Assembly: GCF_026625125.1 (NCBI RefSeq)
Contig: NZ_CP113097.1
Span: 310,001-374,000 of the forward strand
Reading direction: 5' to 3'
Length of the DNA: 64,000 nucleotides
DNA from: Pseudomonas putida
Lineage (GTDB): Bacteria > Pseudomonadota > Gammaproteobacteria > Pseudomonadales > Pseudomonadaceae
The position numbers and the translations under genes are program-made. The notes under the pieces were generated by a model that did not search any database, was not told the DNA's origin, and saw only the letters and a program-made list of their open reading frames with translations. The first letter of the stretch is position 1, and every line of letters starts with the position of its first letter. Of the stretch, positions 53,509 to 63,208 are shown piece by piece.

Positions 53509-54992
53509 TAGTGCTCCGGTACGCCGAGGGGCTGCTCGGCGGGTTTGTCAGTAGGGGCTGGCAGCGGTTTTTGCGGCACGCTCGGGCCGACGGTAACGAT
53601 CACCAGGTTATCGGCGGCCAAGTGCTTGTTCATGGCTGCCTTGACCTGCTCGACGGTCAGTGCCTGGGACTGCTGCATGAAGTCTTCCAGCCAGGTCAAG
53701 GGCAGGTTGTAGAAGCCGATGGCGCCCAATTGGCCGACGATGCTCGCATTGCTGGCGTTCGACAGCGGGAAGCTACCGGCCAGTTCGCGCTTGGCGTCGT
53801 CCAGTTCCTGCTGGGTCGGGCCGCTCTTGAGGTAGTCGGCAAGAATGCCTTGCACCAGCTTGAGGGTGCCCTCGCTGAGTTCGGCACGGGTCTGCAGGTT
53901 GATCATGAAGGGGCCGCGCACCTGCATCGGGCTGAATACCGAGTATACGCCGTAGGTCAGGCCGCGTTTTTCCCGCACTTCGCTCATCAGGCGCGTACCG
54001 AAGGCGCCACCGCCGAGAATCTGGTTGCCCAGCGACAGGGCTGGCCAGTCCGGGTCCTGGCGGTCGATGCCCAGCTCGGCCAGCATCAGGTGGGTCTGCT
54101 TGGATGGGAAGTCTATGTGGGTCGCGCCAGCCTTGGGCTCGACGGGTTGCGCAGGCTTGGCCAGTGCCGGGCCTTTGGGCAGGGCGGCGGAGACCTGGGC
54201 GGCAATCGCCTCGGCCTCTTCACGGCTGAGGTCGCCGACCAGGGCGATTACCGCGTTGCCCGCTGCATAGGCTTTGGCGTGGAATGCGCGCAGCTGCTCC
54301 AGGGTGATGCCCGGGATGCTTTCAGCGGTGCCGTCGCTTGGATGGCCGTACGGGTGTTCGCCATAAAGGTTGCTCAACAACGCTTTGCCGGCGATCTTGC
54401 TGGGGTTCTGCTTCTCGTATTCGAAACCTGCCAGCAGCTGGTTCTTGATGCGCTTGAGTGCGTCCTCTGGGAAGGTCGGCTTGCCGGTCACTTCAGCGAA
54501 CAGCTTCAGGGCCGGCTCGCGCTTGTCCTTGGCACTGAGGCTACGCAACGAGGCCACTGCCATGTCGCGGTAGGAGCCATTGCCGAAGTCTGCGCCGAGC
54601 CCTTCGAAGCCTTCGGCGATGGCGGTCACATCCTTGCCGGCAACGCCCTCGTTGAGCATGGCGTTGGTCAGGGTGGCCAGGCCTGGCGTGTTGCCGTCCT
54701 GGCTGCTGCCGGCGGCGAAGGTCAGGCGCAGGTCGAACATCGGTAGCTCGCGGGCTTCGACGAACAGCACGCGTGCACCTTCGGCGGTGGTCCAGTTCTG
54801 GATGTTCAGCTGGCGCCGGCTGGGGGCTTTGCCGTCCAGTTCGGCCAGCGATTGCAAGTTATTGGCGGGGCGGGCTGCGGTGCTGTCGGCTTCGGAATGC
54901 GCGGGGCGCGCCAGCACGGCGGCAAGCGCCACCACCAGTGCGATGATGCCTGTGCCGATCAGGGTGTAGCGTGGTGCGCTGCGATCACTCAT
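53508..54992 (-). CDS. M16 family peptidase-like protein, non-catalytic partner, pair A (exported)
   Basis: 494 residues from ATG 54992. An N-terminal hydrophobic segment (YTLIGTGIIALVVALAAVLA) exports or anchors it. No HxxEH motif is present, so it is the non-catalytic partner of the gene just upstream. M16 features are NTPGLATLTNAMLNEG in the first half and GGAFGTRLMSEVREKRGLTYGVYS in the second, with GDLSREEA and the VGPSVPQKPLPAP end. The reading frame extends ten codons further upstream, but the ATG at 54992 overlaps the preceding stop by 8 nt (ATGAGTGA), a coupling arrangement. Confidence 0.9.
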   Translation of the reverse strand: MSDRSAPRYTLIGTGIIALVVALAAVLARPAHSEADSTAARPANNLQSLAELDGKAPSRRQLNIQNWTTAEGARVLFVEARELPMFDLRLTFAAGSSQDGNTPGLATLTNAMLNEGVAGKDVTAIAEGFEGLGADFGNGSYRDMAVASLRSLSAKDKREPALKLFAEVTGKPTFPEDALKRIKNQLLAGFEYEKQNPSKIAGKALLSNLYGEHPYGHPSDGTAESIPGITLEQLRAFHAKAYAAGNAVIALVGDLSREEAEAIAAQVSAALPKGPALAKPAQPVEPKAGATHIDFPSKQTHLMLAELGIDRQDPDWPALSLGNQILGGGAFGTRLMSEVREKRGLTYGVYSVFSPMQVRGPFMINLQTRAELSEGTLKLVQGILADYLKSGPTQQELDDAKRELAGSFPLSNASNASIVGQLGAIGFYNLPLTWLEDFMQQSQALTVEQVKAAMNKHLAADNLVIVTVGPSVPQKPLPAPTDKPAEQPLGVPEH

Positions 54993-56340
54993 GAGCGGAC
55001 TCCTCAGGCAGTACATGGGCAACGCTCAGGCGTTCGCGGGTGAAATAGGTGCGTGCGGCGGCCTGGATGTCCTCTGGGGTCACACGCTTGAGTTCGTCCA
55101 GTTCGCTGTCGATCAGTTTCCAGGACAGGCCGACCGTTTCCAGCTGGCCAATGGTGGTGGCCTGGCTGCTGATGGAGTCGCGGTCGTAGACCAGGCCAGC
55201 GATCACCTGGGCACGTACACGTTCCAGTTCCTCGGCGCTCGGTGGGGTCGTCTTGAGCTCATCGAGCAACTGCCAGATGCCTTTCTCGACATCGGCGAGG
55301 GCCTTTTGCTTCTGCACGTTAGGGGTAGCCGAGATCAGGAACAGGCTGTCGCCGCGGGTGAAGGCGTTGTAGCTGGACGAGGCGCCGGCCACCAGTTCCT
55401 GGCCGCGCTCCAGGCGCGCTGGCAGGCGGGCGCTGTAGCCGCCGTCGAGCAGGGCCGAGATCAGCCGCAGGGCGTGCGCGGTGCGTGGGTCCTTGGCGGT
55501 CGCAAGGCCCGGTACGTTGAAGCCGTAGATCAGGCTGGGCAGTTGGGTGCGCACGTGCAGGGTCAGCTGACGCCGGCCTGGCTCGGTCAGTTCCAGCGGC
55601 AGCTTGGCCGGCGGAACAGCGCGCTTGGGGATACTGCCGAAGTATTTCTGCGCCAGGCCTTTGACCTCGGCGGCGGTAACATCGCCGACCACCACCAGGG
55701 TGGCGTTGTTCGGCGCGTACCAGGACTCGTACCAGTGGCGCAGCTCCTCGACTTTCATGCGTTCGAGGTCGGCCATCCAACCAATGGTCGGGGTGTGGTA
55801 GCCGCTGGCCGGGTAGGCCATGGCGCGGAACAGTTCGAACGCTTTGGCGCTTGGCTGATCGTCGGTACGCAAGCGGCGCTCTTCCTTGATTACCTCGATT
55901 TCGCGGCTGAACTCATCGGCCGGCAGGCGCAGGCTGGCCAGCCGGTCGGCCTCCAGCTCCAGCGCCACCGGCAGACGGTCGCGGGCCAGAACCTGGTAGT
56001 AGGCGGTGTAGTCGTCGCTGGTGAAGGCGTTCTCTTCCGCGCCCAGGTCGCGCAGGATGCGCGAAGCTTCGCCGGGGCCGACCTTGGCGCTGCCCTTGAA
56101 CATCATGTGCTCCAGGGCGTGAGACAGCCCGGTCTGGCCGGGGGTCTCGTAGCTGGAGCCGACCTTGTACCAGATCTGCGAAACCACCACTGGCGCGCGG
56201 TGGTCCTCGCGCACGACCACTTTCAGGCCGTTGTCGAGGATGAATTCGTGGGTGGGTTGCACATCGGCGGCAAAGGCTGCGAGCGGCAGGCAGAGCGTGC
56301 CGAGCAACACGCCAGCGGCGCGGCGGGCTAGAGCATTCAT
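54985..56340 (-). CDS. M16 family zinc peptidase, catalytic subunit, pair A (exported)
   Basis: 451 residues with a signal peptide (cleavage near AFA, about residue 24). The zinc motif is HALEH, within LSHALEHMMFKGS, with the distal Glu in IKEERR. REDHRAPVVVSQIWYKVGSSYE and PNNATLVVVGDV are typical. With the protein encoded downstream it forms a periplasmic heterodimer of the kind where one chain is catalytic and the other binds substrate. Its natural substrates in Pseudomonas are not known. It is divergent from ftsY, with about 232 bases between them. Confidence 0.93.
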   Translation of the reverse strand: MNALARRAAGVLLGTLCLPLAAFAADVQPTHEFILDNGLKVVVREDHRAPVVVSQIWYKVGSSYETPGQTGLSHALEHMMFKGSAKVGPGEASRILRDLGAEENAFTSDDYTAYYQVLARDRLPVALELEADRLASLRLPADEFSREIEVIKEERRLRTDDQPSAKAFELFRAMAYPASGYHTPTIGWMADLERMKVEELRHWYESWYAPNNATLVVVGDVTAAEVKGLAQKYFGSIPKRAVPPAKLPLELTEPGRRQLTLHVRTQLPSLIYGFNVPGLATAKDPRTAHALRLISALLDGGYSARLPARLERGQELVAGASSSYNAFTRGDSLFLISATPNVQKQKALADVEKGIWQLLDELKTTPPSAEELERVRAQVIAGLVYDRDSISSQATTIGQLETVGLSWKLIDSELDELKRVTPEDIQAAARTYFTRERLSVAHVLPEESAHE

Positions 56341-56572
56341 AAGGTGTTTAACCTGTTCGGCGGCCTGCAGGGTTTAGCGTCGGCGGGCCAGGAGGTGCTA
56401 GGATACTGATCCGGTTGCCTGGCGACCATGCCTGTCGCCGTTCTGGCCTGCAGGTCCATTAAGACAAAACATTGCGCATGAACCAGCCGGCTTCAAAATA
56501 GTCTGTTCTGCGTTTAGAGAATTCCAGATGAGCCGCTGCTGGCCCATCGCTACCCTGAGATAGCCGTCTTCC

Positions 56573-58132
56573 ATGTTTGGTTCAAACGACGACAAAAAAG
56601 CGCCGGCCGAGGCTGGCGAGAAAAAAGGCCTGTTCAGCTGGTTTCGCAAGAAGCCGCAGCAACCTGTCGCCGAACAGCCACAAGCCCCTGATGCGCAGGC
56701 AGTAGAGCCGGTATCGCCGCAGCCTGCCGCCGAGCAGCCTGAGCCGGTTGCGGCCGAAGCGCCCACGCCTGCCGTTGAGCCGGTAAGGCCCGCCGAGCCG
56801 GTGCTGGCCCCGCAGCCTGCGCCTGTCGTTGCCCCCGCTCCGGCCCAAGCGCTCGCGCCGGTGCCTGAGCCGGCCCCGGCTCCGGCTCCGGCTCCTGAAG
56901 TGGCCCCGCTCCCAGAGCCAGCTCCGCTCCCTGAGCCAGTGCCGGTTCCCGAGCCTGCTGCGGCCCCTGTGCGGGTGGACCTGCCGGCACGTTCCGAGCC
57001 TGCTGCCACTCCGCTCGAAAGCCCTGCTCCAGTGGCCGCAGCCCCCGAAGCCCCGGTCAGCAACCTGGTCCTGCCCGTTGCCGAAGAGCCGGTCGCCCTG
57101 GTTCCAGACCTGGAGCCAAAGGCCCCGCCAGCGATTCCCGAGCGCCCGGCCCCCGAACAGGCCTTCGCGGCCATCACCCCAGCCGATGCCGAACCTGCCA
57201 AGCCCGGCTTCTTCGCTCGCCTCAAGCAGGGCCTGTCGAAGACCAGTGCCAGCATTGGCGAAGGCATGGCCAGCCTGTTCCTGGGCAAGAAAGTCATCGA
57301 TGACGACCTGTTGGACGAGATCGAAACACGCTTGCTGACCGCCGACGTCGGCGTTGAGGCGACCTCGATCATCGTTCAGAACCTGACCCAGAAGGTTGCG
57401 CGTAAACAGCTGGCCGATGCCGATGCCCTGTACAAGTCGCTGCAGGAAGAACTGGCCGCGCTGCTTCGCCCGGTCGAGCAGCCGCTGAAGATCCAGGCGC
57501 AGAACAAGCCCTATGTGATCCTCGTCGTCGGCGTCAACGGCGCCGGCAAGACCACCACGATCGGCAAGCTGGCCAAGAAGCTGCAACTTGAGGGCAAGAA
57601 GGTCATGCTGGCGGCGGGTGACACATTCCGTGCTGCCGCAGTCGAGCAGTTGCAGGTCTGGGGCGAGCGCAACCAGATTCCGGTGATCGCTCAGCACACC
57701 GGTGCCGATTCCGCGTCGGTGATCTTCGATGCCGTGCAGGCCGCCAAGGCCCGTGGCGTCGATGTGCTGATCGCCGATACCGCCGGCCGGCTGCACACCA
57801 AAGACAACTTGATGGAAGAGCTGAAAAAGGTTCGCCGGGTCATTGGCAAGCTTGACGCCGAGGCGCCCCACGAGGTGCTGCTGGTGCTCGATGCCGGTAC
57901 TGGCCAGAACGCCATCAGCCAGGCCAAGTACTTCAATCAGAGCGTCGAGCTGACCGGCCTGGCCCTGACCAAGCTGGATGGCACCGCCAAGGGCGGGGTG
58001 ATCTTCGCTCTTGCCAAGCAGTTCAACATCCCGATCCGCTTCATTGGCGTGGGTGAAGGCATCGACGATCTGCGCACCTTCGAAGCCGAGCCGTTCGTCA
58101 AGGCTCTGTTTGCCGAGCGAGAGCACCCATGA
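56573..58132 (+). CDS. ftsY: Signal recognition particle receptor
   Basis: 519 residues. The N-terminal A region (about residues 1-210) starts with a membrane-targeting [11 protein letters not shown] and then a long acidic Pro/Ala/Glu-rich linker of low complexity. The conserved NG domain follows: N domain helices ([17 protein letters not shown]), G1 [10 protein letters not shown] at about 320-330, DTAGRLHT and [10 protein letters not shown]. With SRP (Ffh/4.5S RNA) it brings ribosomes making membrane proteins to the translocon. The stop overlaps the ftsE start by 4 nt, the usual ftsYEX operon. Confidence 0.97.
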   Translation: MFGSNDDKKAPAEAGEKKGLFSWFRKKPQQPVAEQPQAPDAQAVEPVSPQPAAEQPEPVAAEAPTPAVEPVRPAEPVLAPQPAPVVAPAPAQALAPVPEPAPAPAPAPEVAPLPEPAPLPEPVPVPEPAAAPVRVDLPARSEPAATPLESPAPVAAAPEAPVSNLVLPVAEEPVALVPDLEPKAPPAIPERPAPEQAFAAITPADAEPAKPGFFARLKQGLSKTSASIGEGMASLFLGKKVIDDDLLDEIETRLLTADVGVEATSIIVQNLTQKVARKQLADADALYKSLQEELAALLRPVEQPLKIQAQNKPYVILVVGVNGAGKTTTIGKLAKKLQLEGKKVMLAAGDTFRAAAVEQLQVWGERNQIPVIAQHTGADSASVIFDAVQAAKARGVDVLIADTAGRLHTKDNLMEELKKVRRVIGKLDAEAPHEVLLVLDAGTGQNAISQAKYFNQSVELTGLALTKLDGTAKGGVIFALAKQFNIPIRFIGVGEGIDDLRTFEAEPFVKALFAEREHP

Positions 58133-58800
58133 TCCGATTCGAACAGGTTGCCAAGCGCTATCCCAACGGCCATGTTGGCTTGCATGAGCTGAGTTTCCGG
58201 GCGCGCCGGGGCGAATTCCTGTTCGTCACCGGCCATTCCGGGGCCGGCAAGAGCACCTTGCTGCGCCTGTTGCTGGCCATGGAGCGCCCGACCAGCGGCA
58301 AGTTGATGCTGGCCGGGCAGGACCTGGGCCAGATCAGCAATGCGCAGATCCCGTTCCTGCGTCGGCAGATCGGGGTGGTGTTCCAGAATCACCAGTTGCT
58401 GTTCGACCGCACCGTTTTCAACAATATCGCCCTGCCGCTGCAGATTCTCGGCCTGTCCAAGGCAGAGATCGCCAAGCGCGTGGATTCGGCGCTGGAGCGT
58501 GTGTCGCTGGTCGACAAGGGGGAGCTGTACCCGGCCGACCTGTCCACTGGCCAGCAGCAGCGGGTCGGTATCGCCCGTGCGATCGTCCACCAGCCCGCCT
58601 TGCTGCTGGCCGACGAACCCACCGGTAACCTTGACCCGCGCCTTGCCGCAGAGATCATGGGGGTGTTCGAGGACATCAACCGCCTGGGCACCACGGTGTT
58701 GATCGCCAGCCATGACCTGGCACTGATTGCGCGCATGCGCCACCGCATGCTGACCTTGCAGCGCGGCCGTCTGATCGGCGATGGGGAGGCCGGGCAATGA
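58129..58800 (+). CDS. ftsE: Cell division ATP-binding protein
   Basis: 223 residues. Walker A GHSGAGKST, the Q-loop VVFQNHQLL, the signature LSTGQQQR and Walker B LLLADEP are all present. FtsE pairs with FtsX to form an ABC-type complex that, rather than transporting, passes ATP energy to cell-wall hydrolases at the division septum through EnvC-like activators. ATG overlaps ftsY's stop and its own stop overlaps ftsX's start, so the three are coupled. Confidence 0.97.
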   Translation: MIRFEQVAKRYPNGHVGLHELSFRARRGEFLFVTGHSGAGKSTLLRLLLAMERPTSGKLMLAGQDLGQISNAQIPFLRRQIGVVFQNHQLLFDRTVFNNIALPLQILGLSKAEIAKRVDSALERVSLVDKGELYPADLSTGQQQRVGIARAIVHQPALLLADEPTGNLDPRLAAEIMGVFEDINRLGTTVLIASHDLALIARMRHRMLTLQRGRLIGDGEAGQ

Positions 58801-59822
58801 GCACTACACGTACACCCAAGGTTTCCGAGCGTGTCGCGCCCAAGGCGGCCGACGCGGATACCCGGAAAAAGCGCGGCGAGCATGATGATGACGGCCCGGA
58901 CTTCCGCACGCTGTTGCATGCCTGGCTGGACAGCCACCGTGCCAGCCTGGCCGACAGCCTGCGCCGTCTGGGCAAGCAGCCAATCGGCAGCTTCTTCACC
59001 TGCCTGGTGATGGCCGTGGCGCTGAGCATGCCCATGGGCTTGTCGCTGCTGTTGAAGAACGTCGAGAAGCTGGGGGGCTCCTGGCAGCGCGCCGCGCAGA
59101 TTTCCCTGTACCTGAAGCTCGACGCGGGCAGCAAGGAAGGCGAGGCCCTGCGCGAAGAGATCAAAAGCATGCCTGGGGTGGCCGATGCCTTGTACATCAG
59201 CCCAGGGCAGGCGCTGGAAGAGTTCCAGCAGCAGTCGGGGCTGGGCGAAGCCTTGCGTGAATTGCCCGACAACCCGCTGCCTGGTGTCGTGGTGGTAACC
59301 CCGACCGAAGTCGATAAGCCCGCCCTGGAAGCGCTGCGTCAGCGTCTGGCCGAGCTGCCTCGGGTTGAAAACGCACAACTTGACCTGGTGTGGGTGGAGC
59401 GCCTGGCGGCGATCCTGAAACTGGGCGACCGGTTCGTCTTCGGCCTGGCGGTGATGCTGATTTCTGCCTTGCTGTTAGTAATCGGTAACACAATTCGTCT
59501 ACATATCGAAAACCGCCGTACCGAGATCGAAGTCATCAAGCTGGTAGGCGGCACCGACAGCTACGTACGGCGGCCTTTCCTGTACATGGGCGCGTTGTAT
59601 GGCCTGGGTGCGGGCCTGCTGGCCTGGGGTATCCTGGCATTTGGCCTGAACTGGCTGAACGAGGCCGTGGTAGGGCTGTCCGGGCTCTACGGCAGCGACT
59701 TCTCCCTGGGCGGGGTGCCAGCATCCGATGGTCTGTCGCTCTTGATCGGAGCGGTGCTGTTGGGGTATATCGGTGCATGGATTGCGGTGGCTCGCCATTT
59801 GAACGAGCTGGCCCCGCGATAG
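58797..59822 (+). CDS. ftsX: Cell division membrane protein
   Basis: 341 residues. A basic, charged cytoplasmic N-terminus of about 60 residues is followed by four membrane segments (about 63-85, 218-240, 265-290 and 310-332), with a periplasmic loop between the first two (residues about 90-210) that recruits amidase activators. The FGLAVMLISALLLVIGNTIRLHIENRRTEIEVIKLVG region is diagnostic. It is the membrane partner of FtsE. The N-terminal extension is longer than in E. coli and typical of Pseudomonas. Confidence 0.95.
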   Translation: MSTTRTPKVSERVAPKAADADTRKKRGEHDDDGPDFRTLLHAWLDSHRASLADSLRRLGKQPIGSFFTCLVMAVALSMPMGLSLLLKNVEKLGGSWQRAAQISLYLKLDAGSKEGEALREEIKSMPGVADALYISPGQALEEFQQQSGLGEALRELPDNPLPGVVVVTPTEVDKPALEALRQRLAELPRVENAQLDLVWVERLAAILKLGDRFVFGLAVMLISALLLVIGNTIRLHIENRRTEIEVIKLVGGTDSYVRRPFLYMGALYGLGAGLLAWGILAFGLNWLNEAVVGLSGLYGSDFSLGGVPASDGLSLLIGAVLLGYIGAWIAVARHLNELAPR

Positions 59823-59857
59823 TTTTTCTGAGCCAGCATTGACAATTTTTCATTTTT

Positions 59858-59886
59858 GGAACTTGCACCTTGGTTCCAGGTCTATG
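59858..59886 (+). promoter_or_regulatory. Candidate extracytoplasmic-stress (sigma-E/AlgU) promoter of rpoH
   Basis: GGAACTT (59858-59864) and TCTATG (59881-59886) are separated by 16 bp, close to the AlgU/sigma-E pattern. In P. aeruginosa and E. coli rpoH has such a promoter. A TTGACA at 59839 has no clear matching -10. The site lies 48 bases before the rpoH start. Confidence 0.65.
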
Positions 59887-59933
59887 TTGGCAGTGCTCAC
59901 AAGGCACGAGTCTGGTAAGTCGGAGGTTCTTGA

Positions 59934-60788
59934 ATGACCACATCGTTGCAACCTGCCTATGCCCTGGTTCCCGGTGCAAACCTGGAAGCCTATGTGCACA
60001 CGGTCAACAGCATCCCGCTGCTGACTGTCGAGCAGGAGCGTGATCTGGCCGAGCGTCTCTATTATGAGCAGGATCTTGAGGCCGCTCGGCAAATGGTGAT
60101 GGCCCACCTGCGCTTCGTCGTACATATCGCCCGTAGCTATGCTGGCTACGGCTTGGCCCAGGCCGACCTCATTCAGGAAGGCAACGTCGGCCTGATGAAA
60201 GCGGTCAAGCGCTTCAACCCGGAAATGGGTGTGCGTCTGGTGTCGTTCGCCGTGCACTGGATCAAGGCTGAAATCCACGAATTCATCCTGCGCAACTGGC
60301 GCATCGTCAAAGTGGCTACCACCAAGGCCCAGCGCAAGCTGTTCTTCAACCTGCGCAGCCAGAAGAAACGCCTGGCCTGGTTGAACAACGATGAAGTTCA
60401 CCGCGTGGCCGAAAGCCTCGGCGTCGAACCGCGTGAAGTGCGTGAGATGGAAAGCCGCCTGAGTGGCCAGGACATGGCCTTCGACCCGGCAGCAGAGGCG
60501 GATGACGACAGCGCCTTCCAGTCGCCTGCACATTACCTGGAAGACCATCGCTACGATCCGGCTGTGCAGCTTGAAGATGCTGACTGGAGCGACAATTCCA
60601 CCAGCAACCTGCATGAAGCCTTGCAGGGCCTGGACGAGCGTAGCCGCGACATTCTCTACCAGCGTTGGTTGGCTGAAGAGAAAGCCACATTGCATGAGCT
60701 GGCGGACAAGTACAGCGTTTCGGCTGAGCGTATTCGCCAGTTGGAAAAGAATGCAATGAACAAGGTAAAAGCGTTGATCGCAGCCTGA
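59934..60788 (+). CDS. rpoH: Heat-shock sigma factor sigma-32
   Basis: 284 residues. Region 2 contains [39 protein letters not shown], and the RpoH box [13 protein letters not shown] follows; region 4 ends with a helix-turn-helix in [27 protein letters not shown]. It directs RNA polymerase to chaperone and protease genes. A strong GGAGG precedes the ATG. It is downstream of ftsX but has its own promoter region and a strong terminator after it. Confidence 0.97.
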   Translation: MTTSLQPAYALVPGANLEAYVHTVNSIPLLTVEQERDLAERLYYEQDLEAARQMVMAHLRFVVHIARSYAGYGLAQADLIQEGNVGLMKAVKRFNPEMGVRLVSFAVHWIKAEIHEFILRNWRIVKVATTKAQRKLFFNLRSQKKRLAWLNNDEVHRVAESLGVEPREVREMESRLSGQDMAFDPAAEADDDSAFQSPAHYLEDHRYDPAVQLEDADWSDNSTSNLHEALQGLDERSRDILYQRWLAEEKATLHELADKYSVSAERIRQLEKNAMNKVKALIAA

Positions 60789-60810
60789 TTGGCGCTTGAT
60801 GCCTGAAAAA

Positions 60811-60844
60811 GCCGCTGACCCATAGCAGGGTGAGCGGCTTTTTT
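60811..60844 (+). terminator. Strong rho-independent terminator of rpoH
   Basis: GCCGCTGACCC and GGGTGAGCGGC pair over about 11 positions around a short loop, flanked by AAAAA before and TTTTTT after. It is the clearest terminator in the window and could work on both strands. Confidence 0.93.
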
Positions 60845-60899
60845 GTTCGTGCAGGTTTTACCGGCTTGTGGAAGGGGCAGTTAGAGCCCGCGTATCCAT

Positions 60900-61610
60900 T
60901 CAGGGCTTGCGCGAAGCATCCAGTTGCATCAGGTAGCTCGGCCCACCCAGCTGGCTCATCTGCCGGCGAATCCAGCCTGCCCGGCTCGCCACGTAGGCGC
61001 TTGGCCGGCTGGCGCTCCACTTGATGGGGCTGGGCAGCACTGCAGCCAATTGAGCCGCCTGCTGGCGGCTCAGCCGACTTGCATCAATACCAAAGTGGTA
61101 GCGCGCCGCAGCTTGCGCACCGAACACCCCTTTGCCCCATTCGGCACTGTTCAGGTAGACCTCAAGGATCCGCTCTTTCGACCAGAACAGCTCGATCAGC
61201 GCCGTGAACCAGGCTTCCAGGCCCTTGCGCAGCCAACTGCGGCCCGGCCACAGGAACAAGTTTTTGGCCACTTGCTGGGTCAATGTGCTGGCACCCCGGA
61301 CGCTGCCGCCGCGCTCGTTATAGGCCAGTGCCGCCTGGATGGCAGGGATGTCGAACCCCCAATGGTTGGCGAACTTCTGGTCCTCACCGGCGATGACCGC
61401 GACTTTGAGGTCGTCGGAAATATTCTCCCACGGCTGCCAGTCGCGCTGCAGGTCGATCGGCTCGCCACTGACCCACGACTGCACCTTGCGCTCGACCATC
61501 AATGCCGTGCCGGGAGGCGGCACCCAGCGGAACACCAGCACCAGTACGATGCTGCCGGCAGCGAACCAGAGCAGGGCGCGGGCGAGGCGGCGGAGTAGGG
61601 ATGACAGCAT
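60900..61610 (-). CDS. mtgA: Monofunctional peptidoglycan glycosyltransferase
   Basis: 236 residues. One N-terminal membrane helix (about 13-31) is followed by the family 51 glycosyltransferase domain. The catalytic Glu is in VIAGEDQKFANHWGFD, and GASTLTQQVAKNLFLW, RKGLEAWFTALIE, and KERILEVYLNSAEWGKGVFGAQAAA are conserved motifs 2 to 4. It polymerises lipid II glycan chains in the periplasm without a transpeptidase domain. The start at 61610 fits the family; 28 further upstream residues are not conserved. It is divergent from the DUF423 gene. Confidence 0.96.
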   Translation of the reverse strand: MLSSLLRRLARALLWFAAGSIVLVLVFRWVPPPGTALMVERKVQSWVSGEPIDLQRDWQPWENISDDLKVAVIAGEDQKFANHWGFDIPAIQAALAYNERGGSVRGASTLTQQVAKNLFLWPGRSWLRKGLEAWFTALIELFWSKERILEVYLNSAEWGKGVFGAQAAARYHFGIDASRLSRQQAAQLAAVLPSPIKWSASRPSAYVASRAGWIRRQMSQLGGPSYLMQLDASRKP

Positions 61611-61674
61611 GGCGATGGCTTGGCCGGACCGGTGGAACGGGCCATTATACAGACCCGATCCCAGGAGTCGTCCC

Positions 61675-62046
61675 ATGCTTCGCACCTTCCTCATGCTCGC
61701 CGCCTTTTTTGGCTTTACCGGCGTCGGCCTGGGCGCATTCGCCGCCCACGGCCTGAAAAACCGTCTGAGCGCAGATTACCTGGCCATCTTCCAAACCGGG
61801 GTGACCTATCAACTGGTGCATGCCTTGGCAATCTTCGGTGTCGCGCTGCTCGCCGCGCACTTGCCGGGGCGCCTGGTTGGCTGGGCCGGTGGTCTGTTCG
61901 CCCTGGGCATCGTGCTGTTCTCCGGTAGCCTGTACCTGCTGACCCTGAGCGGGCTGGGCAAGCTTGGCATCATCACCCCTATCGGTGGCTTGTGCTTCCT
62001 GGCCGGCTGGCTCTGCCTGGGCATGGCGGCATGGCGCTTAGGCTGA
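61675..62046 (+). CDS. DUF423 family membrane protein
   Basis: 123 residues with four hydrophobic segments. The pattern GVGLGAFAAHGLKNRLSADYLAIFQTGVTYQLVHALAIF is characteristic of DUF423 (YgdD-like) inner-membrane proteins; function is unknown. AGGAG precedes the ATG. It begins 64 nt from the divergent mtgA start and precedes thiS. Confidence 0.88.
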   Translation: MLRTFLMLAAFFGFTGVGLGAFAAHGLKNRLSADYLAIFQTGVTYQLVHALAIFGVALLAAHLPGRLVGWAGGLFALGIVLFSGSLYLLTLSGLGKLGIITPIGGLCFLAGWLCLGMAAWRLG

Positions 62047-62086
62047 CCAAGCGGTCCACAATCACGACTAATGGCGTGCACTGCCC

Positions 62087-62116
62087 TTGGGTTAACGCGT
62101 TGATCGGCGCTAGAAT
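62087..62116 (+). promoter_or_regulatory. Candidate sigma-70 promoter of thiSG
   Basis: TTGGGT (62087-62092) and TAGAAT (62111-62116) are spaced 18 bp, 34 bases before the thiS start. No thiamine riboswitch is seen in the 103-base gap. Confidence 0.4.
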
Positions 62117-62149
62117 GCTGGCCCCCAACGCACAATGGTGGCCGTGCGC

Positions 62150-62350
62150 ATGCGCATTCAATTGAACGGTGAACCCTACGAATTGCCCGCTGGCGAAAGC
62201 GTCGCGGCGCTGCTGACCCGCCTGGAACTTACCGGGCGCCGGGTGGCAGTGGAATTGAACCTGGATATCGTGCCGCGCAGTCAGCACGACAGCACGCAGC
62301 TCAACGACGGCGACCAGGTCGAAGTGGTGCACGCCATTGGTGGCGGCTGA
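62150..62350 (+). CDS. thiS: Sulfur carrier protein ThiS
   Basis: 66 residues from ATG 62150, the normal size; a frame start at 62135 adds MVAVR. It is a small beta-grasp protein ending in the required GG (HAIGGG). The C-terminal Gly is adenylated and then thiocarboxylated and carries sulfur to thiazole formation. An additional terminal Gly is present, giving GGG. thiG follows after 54 bases. Confidence 0.93.
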   Translation: MRIQLNGEPYELPAGESVAALLTRLELTGRRVAVELNLDIVPRSQHDSTQLNDGDQVEVVHAIGGG

Positions 62351-62404
62351 TTCCGGCCTGGTGATTCACCTGCAAGCCCAGCAATCTATTCCAGAGGATC
62401 TCTG

Positions 62405-63199
62405 ATGAGCAACGTTCGTAGCGACAAGCCCTTTACCCTGGCCGGGCGCACTTTCCAGTCGCGCCTGCTGGTTGGCACCGGCAAGTACCGTGACATGGAA
62501 GAAACCCGCCTGGCCATCGAGGCCTCGGGCGCTGAAATCGTCACTGTCGCCGTGCGCCGCACCAACCTCGGCCAGAACCCGGGCGAGCCGAACCTGCTCG
62601 ACGTGTTGCCGCCGGACCGCTACACCATTTTGCCGAACACCGCCGGCTGCTATGACGCCGTCGAAGCGGTGCGCACCTGCCGTCTGGCCCGTGAATTGCT
62701 CGATGGCCATAACCTGGTCAAGCTGGAAGTCCTGGCAGACCAGAAGACTTTGTTCCCCAACGTGATCGAAACCCTCAAGGCCGCCGAAGTGCTGGTCAAG
62801 GACGGCTTCGACGTGATGGTCTACACCAGCGATGACCCGATCATCGCTCGTCAACTGGCCGAAGCAGGCTGCATCGCGGTGATGCCGCTGGCCGGCCTTA
62901 TCGGCACTGGCCTGGGCATCTGCAACCCGTACAACCTGCAGATCATCCTGGAAGAATCCAAGGTGCCGGTGCTGGTCGATGCCGGCGTGGGTACTGCCTC
63001 CGATGCCACCATCGCCATGGAAATGGGCTGTGAAGCGGTGCTGATGAACTCGGCCATCGCCCACGCCCAGCAGCCGGTGCTGATGGCCGAGGCCATGAAA
63101 CACGCAATCGTCGCCGGGCGCATGGCCTACCTGGCCGGGCGCATGCCGAAGAAACTCTATGCCAGCGCGTCTTCGCCGCTGGATGGTCTGATCAAGTAA
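62405..63199 (+). CDS. thiG: Thiazole synthase
   Basis: 264 residues. It joins 1-deoxyxylulose 5-phosphate, dehydroglycine and ThiS-thiocarboxylate into the thiazole phosphate of thiamine. The active-site Lys lies in LVKLEVLAD, and [26 protein letters not shown] and [17 protein letters not shown] are conserved barrel motifs. AGAGGAT precedes the ATG. The dehydroglycine-making ThiH/ThiO gene is not in the window. Confidence 0.97.
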   Translation: MSNVRSDKPFTLAGRTFQSRLLVGTGKYRDMEETRLAIEASGAEIVTVAVRRTNLGQNPGEPNLLDVLPPDRYTILPNTAGCYDAVEAVRTCRLARELLDGHNLVKLEVLADQKTLFPNVIETLKAAEVLVKDGFDVMVYTSDDPIIARQLAEAGCIAVMPLAGLIGTGLGICNPYNLQIILEESKVPVLVDAGVGTASDATIAMEMGCEAVLMNSAIAHAQQPVLMAEAMKHAIVAGRMAYLAGRMPKKLYASASSPLDGLIK

Positions 63200-63208
63200 G
63201 AGCTACTG

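Noticed and set aside
54991..56331. A 446-residue open frame antisense to the exported M16 catalytic gene
   Set aside because: The M16 gene has signal peptide, zinc motif and operon coupling; the antisense frame has none.
56582..58126. A 514-residue open frame antisense to ftsY, and a 324-residue Gly/Ser/Thr-rich one at 56398-57372 on the same strand
   Set aside because: They mirror the Pro/Ala-rich GC-biased linker of FtsY. Low-complexity composition, no start signals and full overlap with a certain gene show they are shadows.
62047..62149. A thiamine riboswitch before thiS
   Set aside because: None of the conserved thi-box sequence pieces could be found in the 103-base gap; only a plausible promoter is seen.
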